A stretch of DNA of 5,681 bases from CAYMSA01 sp964392965 (GTDB taxonomy: Bacteria; Actinomycetota; Coriobacteriia; Anaerosomatales; Anaerosomataceae): assembly GCA_964392965.1 (NCBI GenBank), contig CAYMSA010000097.1, forward strand, positions 1 through 5,681. The letters run 5' to 3'. Each line of letters begins with the position of its first letter. Position 1 is the stretch's first letter. Positions 1-4,938 of this stretch are shown here, piece after piece. The position numbers were made by a program, and so were the translations under genes. The notes under the pieces were generated by a model. That model was given only the letters and a program-made list of their open reading frames with translations. It made no database searches and was not told where the DNA came from.

Positions 1-150
1 TGTGAGCTGCGTGATGACGCCCTCGATCGAAGGATCGCCCGCAGGCGGTCGTACCGGGCCGAGCGAGCACCCTGCGACCGCGAGCAGCAGCAGGAGGGCC
101 ACCGTGGCGATGAGGTGCTGCGCCTTCGGCGTCGCTGGTCTCCGATGCAT
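1..150 (-). CDS. Putative lipoprotein, N-terminal part (3' end beyond window)
   Basis: Reading the minus strand from an ATG at 150-148 gives 50 open codons to the window edge. The peptide begins MHRRPATPKAQ, continues with a hydrophobic run (roughly residues 13-26, LIATVALLLLLAVA), and reaches a lipobox VAGC with the cysteine at residue 28. This is the standard order for a Sec-exported, lipid-anchored protein: basic n-region, hydrophobic core, then Cys. After the Cys comes a short Pro/Gly-rich linker (SLGPVRPPAGDP) and the start of a possible folded domain (SIEGVITQLT). The start is supported by AAAGGAG six bases upstream. The mature domain is almost entirely missing, so its function cannot be named; the IEGVIT stretch resembles the opening strand of small beta-rich lipoprotein domains, which is only a guess. 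It is transcribed divergently from the ornithine cyclodeaminase gene. Confidence 0.8.
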   Translation of the reverse strand, partial: MHRRPATPKAQHLIATVALLLLLAVAGCSLGPVRPPAGDPSIEGVITQLT

Positions 151-156
151 GACGCG

Positions 157-163
157 CTCCTTT
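157..163 (-). promoter_or_regulatory. Ribosome binding site of the lipoprotein gene
   Basis: On the minus strand the bases read AAAGGAG, followed by a 6-base spacer (CGCGTC) and the ATG at 150-148. This is a near-ideal Shine-Dalgarno site and fixes the start of an otherwise short, edge-truncated reading frame. Confidence 0.75.
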
Positions 164-179
164 CTGGAAGCTTCCGATG

Positions 180-209
180 ATGATAGGACGCAGGCGGCCG
201 GGATGTCGT
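180..209 (-). promoter_or_regulatory. Candidate sigma-70-type promoter for the lipoprotein gene
   Basis: On the minus strand a -10-like TATCAT (bases 185-180, 5 of 6 matches to TATAAT) lies 18 bases downstream of ACGACA (209-204, 4 of 6 matches to TTGACA). Transcription would begin near 173, giving a leader of about 23 bases that contains the Shine-Dalgarno site. The call is by eye from consensus matching. Confidence 0.4.
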
Positions 210-232
210 TCGTGTTGAGCGCTCGGAACAGC

Positions 233-258
233 CTCAGTCTCTGCGCATGCATACTGAG
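233..258. promoter_or_regulatory. Imperfect dyad, possible operator in the divergent promoter region
   Basis: CTCAGT (233-238) and its reverse complement ACTGAG (253-258) are separated by 14 bases, with arm centres 20 bases apart, about two helical turns. The interior contains overlapping short palindromes (TGCGCA, GCATGC, ATGCAT). It sits between the candidate -35 elements of the two divergent genes, where a shared regulator would be expected to bind. Six-base arms can arise by chance, so this is suggestive only. Confidence 0.3.
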
Positions 259-311
259 TACTGTTGTGTGTATGCTCCGATACGCGATAATCACACGCAT
301 GTTCTGCATAC
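248..311. repeat. Short repeats of TGCATAC around the ornithine cyclodeaminase promoter
   Basis: TGCATAC occurs at 248-254 and again at 305-311 in the same orientation, and its core in inverted form, GTATGC, at 270-275. The first copy and the inverted copy have centres 21 bases apart. The cluster brackets the candidate promoter of the downstream gene. It could be a set of regulator half-sites; recalled actinobacterial arginine-repressor boxes contain TGCAT/ATGCA elements, but the match here is loose. Confidence 0.3.
264..291 (+). promoter_or_regulatory. Candidate promoter for the ornithine cyclodeaminase-msrB pair
   Basis: GATAAT at 286-291 (5 of 6 matches to TATAAT) is preceded, with a 16-base spacer, by TTGTGT at 264-269 (TTG conserved). 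Transcription would start near 298, giving a leader of about 55 bases before the ATG at 353. This part of the intergenic region is locally AT-richer than the flanking genes, as expected for a promoter. The -35 element is weak. Confidence 0.4.
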
Positions 312-352
312 GCCGGAACCTGATCGGTTCGTTACCGCTTGAAGGAGCTCGC

Positions 353-1585
353 ATGCCACACCGTTACTACGAGGACGTCCGCGTCTCCGGCCACCTTATC
401 GATTCCCGGATCATGTCGGAGATCATGGATGTGATCGTCGAGCTTGACGGTGAGTTCGAGACGCTCTTGTTCGAGGTCGGACGCACGAACGAGGACGTGT
501 CCACCGCGTGCCTGCGCCTGCGCGGGCGCGATGAGGCGCATGTCCGGGCGCTGGTACTCGCGGTCACGCATCTCGGCGCGGAGCCCGTCGACCAGGCCGA
601 TGCGCGCCTTCGGCCGGCGCCGACCGACGGCGTCTTCCCCGACGGCTTCCACGCGACGACGAATCTCGAGACGACGGTGCGGGTCGGTGGTCGCTGGATA
701 CACGCGGAAGGTACCGAGATGGACCTCGGCATCGTCGTGGAGGGCGAGCAGGCGCGCATGGTGCCGATGGCCGATGTCCGCGCGGGCGAGCTTGTGGTCG
801 TCGGCCATGAAGGGGTGCGCGTTCGGCCTCACGAGCGTCCGCGTAATCGCCAGGACTTCGAGTTCATGAACTCCGAGGTATCCTCGGAGAAGCCGAAAGC
901 GCTTGTCATCCGCGATGTCGCCCGCATGCTTCGCAGGGTGCGCGAGCGCGGTCAGAAGGTCATCGTGGTCGCAGGACCGGCAGTCGTCCACACGGGCGCC
1001 GCCGGACACCTCGCGCGGCTCGTGCGTACCGGCTATGTGTCGGTGCTCTTCGGCGGGAACGCGGTGGCGGTGCACGACATCGAGACGGCGCTCTTCGGGA
1101 CGTCACTCGGCGTGTCGATGCGCGGCGGCGCGCCCATCGCGGGCGGGCACGAGCACCATCTGCGCGCGATCAACACCGTACGCCGGTGCGGCGGCATACG
1201 CGAGGCCGTCGAGCAGGGCGTGCTGTCCGAGGGTCTCATGCACACGCTCGTGACGACCGGGACGCCCTACGTGCTCGCGGGCTCCATCCGTGACGACGGC
1301 CCGCTCCCCGATGTGATCACCGACGTCCTCGATGCGCAGCGCGCGATGCGGGTGCACTGCCAGGAGGCAGGCGCGTGCATCATGCTTTCAACGATGCTTC
1401 ACTCGATCGCCACGGGCAACATGTTGCCGGCGAGTGTGACCACGGTGTGCGTGGATATCAACCCCGCAGTGGTGACGAAGCTCGCCGACAGGGGAAGCTT
1501 CCAGACGATCGGCATCGTGACGGACGTCGGCCTGTTCCTTGAGATGCTCGCCGACGAACTCGAGCGTGGGACTGAGGAGTCCTGA
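353..1585 (+). CDS. Ornithine cyclodeaminase of the TIGR00300 / LOR-SDH conserved-region family
   Basis: The predicted 410-residue protein has the typical length of this family. Characterised members (the archaeal ornithine cyclodeaminase of Methanococcus maripaludis and the C-terminal part of cyanobacterial AgrE/ArgZ) convert ornithine to proline plus ammonia with NAD; they are unrelated to the mu-crystallin type of ornithine cyclodeaminase. Seen here: an N-terminal LOR/SDH region (residues 1-~100, with GHLIDS at 13-18 and FEVG at 40-43), the segment GVFPDGFHATTN (93-104), GPAVVHTGAA (208-217), LFGGNAVAVHDIE (232-244), AGSIRDDGPLPDVITD (309-324), MLHSIATGN (348-356) and CVDINPAVVTKL (366-377). 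The last blocks are the most conserved in the family. The frame stays open back to the window start, but the ATG at 353 has AAGGAG five bases upstream and matches the family N-terminus. There is no arginine dihydrolase domain, so it would act on free ornithine. It is probably co-transcribed with msrB. The substrate is inferred from family membership. Confidence 0.88.
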   Translation: MPHRYYEDVRVSGHLIDSRIMSEIMDVIVELDGEFETLLFEVGRTNEDVSTACLRLRGRDEAHVRALVLAVTHLGAEPVDQADARLRPAPTDGVFPDGFHATTNLETTVRVGGRWIHAEGTEMDLGIVVEGEQARMVPMADVRAGELVVVGHEGVRVRPHERPRNRQDFEFMNSEVSSEKPKALVIRDVARMLRRVRERGQKVIVVAGPAVVHTGAAGHLARLVRTGYVSVLFGGNAVAVHDIETALFGTSLGVSMRGGAPIAGGHEHHLRAINTVRRCGGIREAVEQGVLSEGLMHTLVTTGTPYVLAGSIRDDGPLPDVITDVLDAQRAMRVHCQEAGACIMLSTMLHSIATGNMLPASVTTVCVDINPAVVTKLADRGSFQTIGIVTDVGLFLEMLADELERGTEES

Positions 1586-1636
1586 CCGACGTCCAGCGGA
1601 CGAGTGGGATGACCTGGCCGCAGGAGGGGAGCCCCG

Positions 1637-2041
1637 ATGAAGCGGTATGAGATCGAGCGCACGGACGCCGAGTGGAAAGAGTTGCTCACGCCCAGCCAGT
1701 ACGCGGTCTTGCGCAGGGCTGCGACGGAGCGGCGGTTCACCGGCCAGTACGTCAAGCTCGATGCGGATGGCATCTACCGGTGCGCGGGCTGCGGTAATCC
1801 GCTGTTCAGCTCGGAGACGAAGTTCGATGCGGGTTGCGGTTGGCCGAGCTTCTCGGAGACGGTCTCCGATGGCGCGGTAGAAGAGCGTGTCGACACGAGC
1901 CACGGCATGCGACGCACGGAGATCGTCTGTGCGCGGTGCGGATCGCACCTCGGACACGTCTTCGACGACGGGCCCCGGCCCACGGGGCTCCGGTACTGCA
2001 TGAACTCGGTGGCACTCGACTTCGAGCCGGCGGAGGACTGA
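1637..2041 (+). CDS. msrB: Peptide-methionine (R)-S-oxide reductase MsrB
   Basis: This 134-residue cytoplasmic enzyme reduces the R-epimer of methionine sulfoxide in proteins, normally with thioredoxin as electron donor. Essentially the whole MsrB domain is present: the structural zinc site of two CxxC pairs (C49/C52 and C98/C101), the GCGWPSF block (66-72) with C67 as likely resolving cysteine, VDTSHGMRR (85-93), GSHLGHVFDDGP (102-113) and RYCMNS (119-124). C121 in RYCMNS is the catalytic position, so this is a Cys form, not a selenoprotein. It is a single-domain MsrB with no MsrA fusion. The ATG follows AGGAGG with a 9-base spacer; the bases around the ribosome site (GGGGAGCCCC) could pair weakly. 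The gene begins 51 bases after the ornithine cyclodeaminase stop, suggesting co-transcription. A 5-base-pair hairpin (1590-1602, CGTCC/GGACG) lies in that gap but is probably too weak to end transcription. Confidence 0.96.
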   Translation: MKRYEIERTDAEWKELLTPSQYAVLRRAATERRFTGQYVKLDADGIYRCAGCGNPLFSSETKFDAGCGWPSFSETVSDGAVEERVDTSHGMRRTEIVCARCGSHLGHVFDDGPRPTGLRYCMNSVALDFEPAED

Positions 2042-2054
2042 CGCCCGCCGAAGG

Positions 2055-2081
2055 GCGCCATCGGCACCGGCCGAATGGCGC
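2055..2081 (+). terminator. GC-rich hairpin after msrB, probable U-tract-less terminator
   Basis: GCGCCAT (2055-2061) pairs perfectly with ATGGCGC (2075-2081). Directly inside, CGGC (2062-2065) pairs with GCCG (2070-2073) around the tetraloop ACCG, leaving A2074 as a one-base bulge. That makes an 11-base-pair stem starting 14 bases after the msrB stop. No T-run follows, as is often the case for hairpins at gene ends in high-GC bacteria. It could end the ornithine cyclodeaminase-msrB transcript, or stabilise its 3' end. Confidence 0.5.
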
Positions 2082-2144
2082 GTCCGGTAGCATTCCGTGC
2101 TCCGGGGGCGGTAGGATGGAATATCTCCAACGGAGAAGCTTCAC

Positions 2145-2150
2145 GGAAGG
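2145..2150 (+). promoter_or_regulatory. Ribosome binding site that selects the TTG start of rsgA
   Basis: GGAAGG lies 8 bases upstream of the TTG at 2159-2161. The in-frame ATG further upstream at 2075 would add 28 residues of low-similarity sequence, lies within or directly against the post-msrB hairpin, and has no comparable site. A -10-like TAGGAT occurs at 2112-2117 without a convincing -35, so a promoter between the hairpin and this site is possible but weak. Confidence 0.6.
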
Positions 2151-2158
2151 GCAGGCGT

Positions 2159-3226
2159 TTGAGCGAGACATCGCACCTGCAGGAACTCGGCTTGACCGAG
2201 TCGATCAGCGCCCACATCGCCGGGCACGACCCGGCGCTCACACCGGGCCGCGTCATCCGCTCGGACAGGGGCTTCGTGTTCGTGATGACGGACGCCGGAA
2301 TCGTCATGGCGAGGCCCGCCATGCGTCTCGTGAAGCAGGCCGAGGACGGTGCGCTCCCTGTGGCCGGCGACTGGGTGCTCATGGGCGGCGGCGAGGGGGA
2401 GCCGCTCGTCGAAGCGGTGCTGCCGCGTTCCACGGCGATCGTGAGGCGCGATCCGGGCAAGGCGGCCCGTGTACAGGTGCTCGCGGCCAACGTGGATCTC
2501 GTGTTCATCGCCCACTCGATGGAGGAGGGTAGCCCGAACCTCTCCCGCCTCGAACGCGAGCTGGCACTCGTGTGGGACAGCGGGGCCACCCCTGTGTTGG
2601 TCTTCACGAAGTCCGACCTGTGCGCGGATATCCCGTCGTTTGTTCTGGATGCCGAGCCGGTCACCACTGGTGTCGACTTCGAGGTCACGAGTGCCGAGTC
2701 GGCAGAGGGCCTCGAAGGACTCGCTGCTCGCCTGCGCCCCGGAACGACCGTCGCCATCATCGGGCCGTCGGGTTCGGGCAAGTCCACGCTCGTCAACAGT
2801 CTCGCAGGCGAGGACATCCGCAAGACGAGCGAGGTCAGGGTCTCGGACCATCGCGGCCGGCACACGACGGTCTCACGCGAGCTTATCTCGCTTCCTGGCG
2901 GCGGACTCATCATCGACACGCCCGGCCTGCGTGCCGTGGGTATGTGGGATTCGTCCGACGGACTCATGCAGGCGTTCGCCGATATCGCCGAACTCGCGGT
3001 GCACTGTCGCTTCCGGGACTGCAAGCACGACGGGGAGCCGGGATGCGCGGTTGAGGCGGCGGTCGAGGCGGGGGAGCTTCCGGCACGGCGCCTGGAGAGC
3101 TATCGCGAGCTCCAGGCCGAGATCGCGCACGTGAACGACCAGCTCGACATGCGGGCCCGTCAGGAGCGTAAGCGCGAGGACAAGCTGCTCGCCCGGGCGA
3201 TCAAACGCTACTACAAGGACCGATGA
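2159..3226 (+). CDS. rsgA: Ribosome small-subunit-dependent GTPase RsgA
   Basis: From the TTG start the protein has 355 residues, close to the usual size (~350). RsgA is a circularly permuted GTPase that binds the 30S subunit and checks late maturation, releasing assembly factors on GTP hydrolysis. The N-terminal OB-fold region includes GDWV (70-73) and LPRSTAIVRR (88-97). The G motifs come in the diagnostic permuted order: G4 TKSD (150-153), then the P-loop GPSGSGKST (202-210), G2 in RGRHTT (232-237), and G3 DTPG (253-256). A C-terminal zinc site follows in the family pattern CX4CXHX5C: C283, C288, H290 and C296. The tail is a basic, probably helical segment (about 312-353) ending in KRYYKDR. 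It is an intact gene; the P-loop has Ser-Gly-Lys-Ser-Thr where many RsgA proteins have Val-Gly-Lys-Ser-Ser, within the range seen for P-loops. It stands between a hairpin and a 156-base gap, so it may be its own transcription unit. Confidence 0.95.
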   Translation: MSETSHLQELGLTESISAHIAGHDPALTPGRVIRSDRGFVFVMTDAGIVMARPAMRLVKQAEDGALPVAGDWVLMGGGEGEPLVEAVLPRSTAIVRRDPGKAARVQVLAANVDLVFIAHSMEEGSPNLSRLERELALVWDSGATPVLVFTKSDLCADIPSFVLDAEPVTTGVDFEVTSAESAEGLEGLAARLRPGTTVAIIGPSGSGKSTLVNSLAGEDIRKTSEVRVSDHRGRHTTVSRELISLPGGGLIIDTPGLRAVGMWDSSDGLMQAFADIAELAVHCRFRDCKHDGEPGCAVEAAVEAGELPARRLESYRELQAEIAHVNDQLDMRARQERKREDKLLARAIKRYYKDR

Positions 3227-3291
3227 GCACGACCCCGGGCGTGCAATGCGTCTCCCTTGATGCGGTACGGTAGAGTGATGAAGCGCTGGCG

Positions 3292-3300
3292 TGGTACAGT
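3292..3300 (+). promoter_or_regulatory. Candidate extended -10 promoter of hisG
   Basis: TGG followed by TACAGT (3295-3300) fits an extended -10 element (TGN-TATAAT, 4 of 6 in the hexamer). No good -35 is found at 17-18 bases upstream. Transcription would start near 3306, almost exactly at the base of the leader hairpin at 3310-3353. A second -10-like TAGAGT lies at 3271-3276. The 156-base stretch between rsgA and hisG (3227-3382) otherwise holds only a weak 5-base-pair hairpin right after the rsgA stop (GCACG 3227-3231 with CGTGC 3240-3244). Confidence 0.3.
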
Positions 3301-3309
3301 GCGGTGACC

Positions 3310-3353
3310 GTCGGCATCGGTGCAGAGCACTAGATCGTGGCGCTGATGCCGGC
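3310..3353 (+). promoter_or_regulatory. Long predicted RNA hairpin in the hisG leader
   Basis: Bases 3310-3323 can pair with 3340-3353 to form a continuous 14-base-pair stem: 11 Watson-Crick and 3 G-U pairs (3311-3352, 3319-3344, 3321-3342), closing a 16-base loop (3324-3339). It ends 29 bases before the hisG ATG and leaves the Shine-Dalgarno site (GGAAGGA, around 3370-3376) free. No T-run follows, so it is not a classical intrinsic terminator. Possible roles are leader-RNA control of hisG, protection of the transcript 5' end, or weak termination of rsgA read-through. The pairing is read directly from the sequence; the role is inference. Confidence 0.4.
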
Positions 3354-3382
3354 TGTGCCTCCGTTCACGGGAAGGACATCCG

Positions 3383-4255
3383 ATGCTATCTCTCGCACTG
3401 CCCAAGGGGAGCCTCGAGGAGCAGACGATGCTGCTCTTCTCGGAGGCGGACCTGCAGGTCCGCAAGTCGAGCCGGGCGTACAACCCGACGATCGACGATC
3501 CGCGTATCGCGAGCGTGAAGATACTCAGGCCGCAGGAGATTCCGCTCTACGTGGCCTCGGGTCACTTCGACATCGGCATCTCCGGTCACGACTGGGTCAC
3601 CGAGTCGGGTGCCGACGTCGTCGAGGTGGCGGAGCTCCCGTACGCCAAGACGGGCACCGGCTGCGTGAAGCTCGTGCTCGCCGTGTGCGATGACTCACCC
3701 GTGCGCTCGGCGGCGGACATCGCGCCGGGCAGCCGCATTACCACCGAGTTCCCCAACATCACGCGCGCGTACTTCGAGCAGCTTGGCATTCCAGTGGACG
3801 TCTCGTTCAGCTACGGGGCGACCGAGGCCAAGGTGCCCGAGCTCATGGACGCGCTCGTCGACCTCACCGAGACGGGCTCCACGCTGCGTCGCAACGGGCT
3901 GCGCATCGTGGAGGTCATCCTCCAGTCGACGACGCGCCTGCTCGCCAGCCGTGCGGCATGGGAGGATCCCGTCAAGCGCGAGGCGATCGAGGAGATCCGC
4001 ACGCTGCTGCTCGGCGTCATCGAGGCGCGCGGGCGGGTGCTGCTCTCCATGAACGTCCCCGCTGGCTGCCTGGATACCGTGATCGCGGAGCTTCCCGCCA
4101 TGAAGCGACCGACGGTCAACCAGCTCTACGGCTCGGACGACTACGAGATCGAGACGGTGGCCGAGAAGGCGACGGTGAACATCCTCATACCGCGCCTGAA
4201 GGCGGCCGGTGCCGAGGACATACTGGAGATTCCGATCAGCAAGATCGTGCGGTAG
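3383..4255 (+). CDS. hisG: ATP phosphoribosyltransferase, long form (HisG_L)
   Basis: The 290-residue enzyme condenses ATP and PRPP to phosphoribosyl-ATP, the first and feedback-inhibited step of histidine synthesis. The N-terminus LALPKGSLEE (4-13) and RPQEIPLYVASGHFDIGISGHD (from 49) are standard HisG blocks. The PRPP-binding loop region is ALVDLTETGSTLRRNGLRI, with the core DLTETGSTL. The final ~75 residues (from about NVPAGCLDTVIAELPAMKRPTV to the end) match the HisG_C regulatory domain, where histidine binds. Because this domain is present the enzyme should be a self-sufficient homohexamer type and not need the HisZ subunit used by short HisG. The ATG follows GGAAGGA with a spacer of about 6 bases. 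It is not followed by hisD or other his genes within the window; the next gene, 48 bases away, is a methyltransferase, so the his pathway is probably dispersed in this genome or partly upstream/downstream. Confidence 0.95.
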   Translation: MLSLALPKGSLEEQTMLLFSEADLQVRKSSRAYNPTIDDPRIASVKILRPQEIPLYVASGHFDIGISGHDWVTESGADVVEVAELPYAKTGTGCVKLVLAVCDDSPVRSAADIAPGSRITTEFPNITRAYFEQLGIPVDVSFSYGATEAKVPELMDALVDLTETGSTLRRNGLRIVEVILQSTTRLLASRAAWEDPVKREAIEEIRTLLLGVIEARGRVLLSMNVPAGCLDTVIAELPAMKRPTVNQLYGSDDYEIETVAEKATVNILIPRLKAAGAEDILEIPISKIVR

Positions 4256-4290
4256 GAGCCGGCGGGGGCCGAGGCGCACTGCCGCGATGC

Positions 4291-4296
4291 AGGAGG
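4291..4296 (+). promoter_or_regulatory. Ribosome binding site that fixes the methyltransferase start
   Basis: A perfect AGGAGG is followed by 7 bases and the ATG at 4304. An in-frame GTG at 4298 lies only one base after the site, too close to be used, so the ATG is the better start. Confidence 0.7.
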
Positions 4297-4303
4297 TGTG
4301 GCG

Positions 4304-4876
4304 ATGACGTCGGACCGTGAGAGATGGAACCGCCGCTACGGAGAGAGGGAGTGCGCGATGGGCGAGGAGCCCTCGCGCTTCCTTGCAGAGCAGCTGCCCG
4401 CGATTCTGCGGGAGGTCCCCGGTCGCGCGGCACTCGACGTGGCGTGCGGCGAAGGCAGGAACAGCGTGTTCCTCGCCCGCGCCGGTTTCGACGTCGTGGG
4501 TGTGGATGGCTCGGATGTCGCGCTCGGCAAAGCGCGGGCGTGGGCGGAGCGCGAGTGCGTGACAGTCGAGTTTGAGCAGGCGGACCTCGCCGTGGAGCCT
4601 CTGCCCGAAGGCCCGTTCGATGTGATCGTCATGTTCAACTTCATGTTGCGGGAGCTCATCCCCGAACTGTACGAGCGGTTGAGCGACGGCGGCTTCCTGG
4701 TCGTCCAGGCGCTTCTCGCCACGAAGTCGGGCTCCCATACGCGCAGCGCGGAGCACGTCCTGGCGCCCGGCGAGATCCTGCGTCTCTTCGATGGTCTCGC
4801 GGGCACCGTCGTCTTCTGGGAGGACGATGAGGGGGCCGAGCGCGCGCGCATCGTCCTCCGCAAGGCCGGGCGGTGA
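4304..4876 (+). CDS. Small class I SAM-dependent methyltransferase (TehB-like)
   Basis: A 190-residue soluble protein with a Rossmann-type SAM-binding fold. Motif I is LDVACGEGRNS (44-54), the glycine-rich loop contacting SAM. The acidic residue after strand 2 is in VGVDGS (65-70; D68, expected to bind the ribose hydroxyls). AD at 93-94 fits the adenine-contacting motif, and PFDVIVMFNF (104-113) fits motif IV. The N-terminal RWNRRYGE (7-14) and the CGEGRNS-FLARAGFDVVGVD pattern resemble the TehB / thiopurine-methyltransferase-like group, whose members methylate tellurite, selenite or small thiols. A C-terminal segment VVFWEDDEGAERARIVLRK (169-187) gives the last strands. The substrate cannot be read from the sequence; TehB-like is a resemblance only. 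It lies 48 bases after hisG in the same direction, probably in one transcript, with no obvious functional link to histidine synthesis. Confidence 0.85.
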   Translation: MTSDRERWNRRYGERECAMGEEPSRFLAEQLPAILREVPGRAALDVACGEGRNSVFLARAGFDVVGVDGSDVALGKARAWAERECVTVEFEQADLAVEPLPEGPFDVIVMFNFMLRELIPELYERLSDGGFLVVQALLATKSGSHTRSAEHVLAPGEILRLFDGLAGTVVFWEDDEGAERARIVLRKAGR

Positions 4877-4878
4877 GC

Positions 4879-4903
4879 GTCCGGCGGCAGCGCGTCGCCG
4901 GAC
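4879..4903. terminator. Hairpin between convergent genes, probable bidirectional terminator
   Basis: GTCCGGCG (4879-4886) pairs perfectly with CGCCGGAC (4896-4903); a G-U and a C-G pair inside extend this to 10 base pairs around the loop AGCGC. It begins two bases after the methyltransferase stop and lies 35 bases beyond the stop of the convergent hydrolase gene, so it could serve both. A second small stem follows (TCGAC 4908-4912 with GTCGA 4918-4922). Neither has a T-tract on either strand. Confidence 0.55.
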
Positions 4904-4938
4904 ACGGTCGACGGCCTGTCGAGCGCGTGGGGTCAGCG

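Noticed and set aside
2..352. Open plus-strand frame upstream of the ornithine cyclodeaminase ATG, which would add 117 residues
   Set aside because: The family N-terminus begins at the ATG at 353, which has a ribosome site; the upstream part overlaps the divergent promoter region and the oppositely oriented lipoprotein signal peptide.
1774..3024. Long minus-strand open frame (416 codons) opposite msrB and rsgA
   Set aside because: It runs antisense to two genes with unmistakable family motifs; its Ser/Arg/Pro-rich composition is typical of shadow frames in GC-rich DNA, and no motif or ribosome site supports it.
3278..3307. Tiny open frame MKRWRGTVR before hisG as a histidine attenuator leader peptide
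   Set aside because: It contains no histidine codons and lacks a ribosome binding site.
3286..3307. T-box-like string (GCGTGGTACAGTGCGG) upstream of hisG
   Set aside because: It resembles the conserved T-box sequence GGGTGGNACCGCG only with an insertion; the gap is short for a T-box, and TGGT would pair with a tRNA ending ACCA whereas tRNA-His ends CCCA.
4298..4303. GTG at 4298 as the methyltransferase start
   Set aside because: It lies one base after the AGGAGG site, too close for initiation; the ATG at 4304 has ideal spacing.
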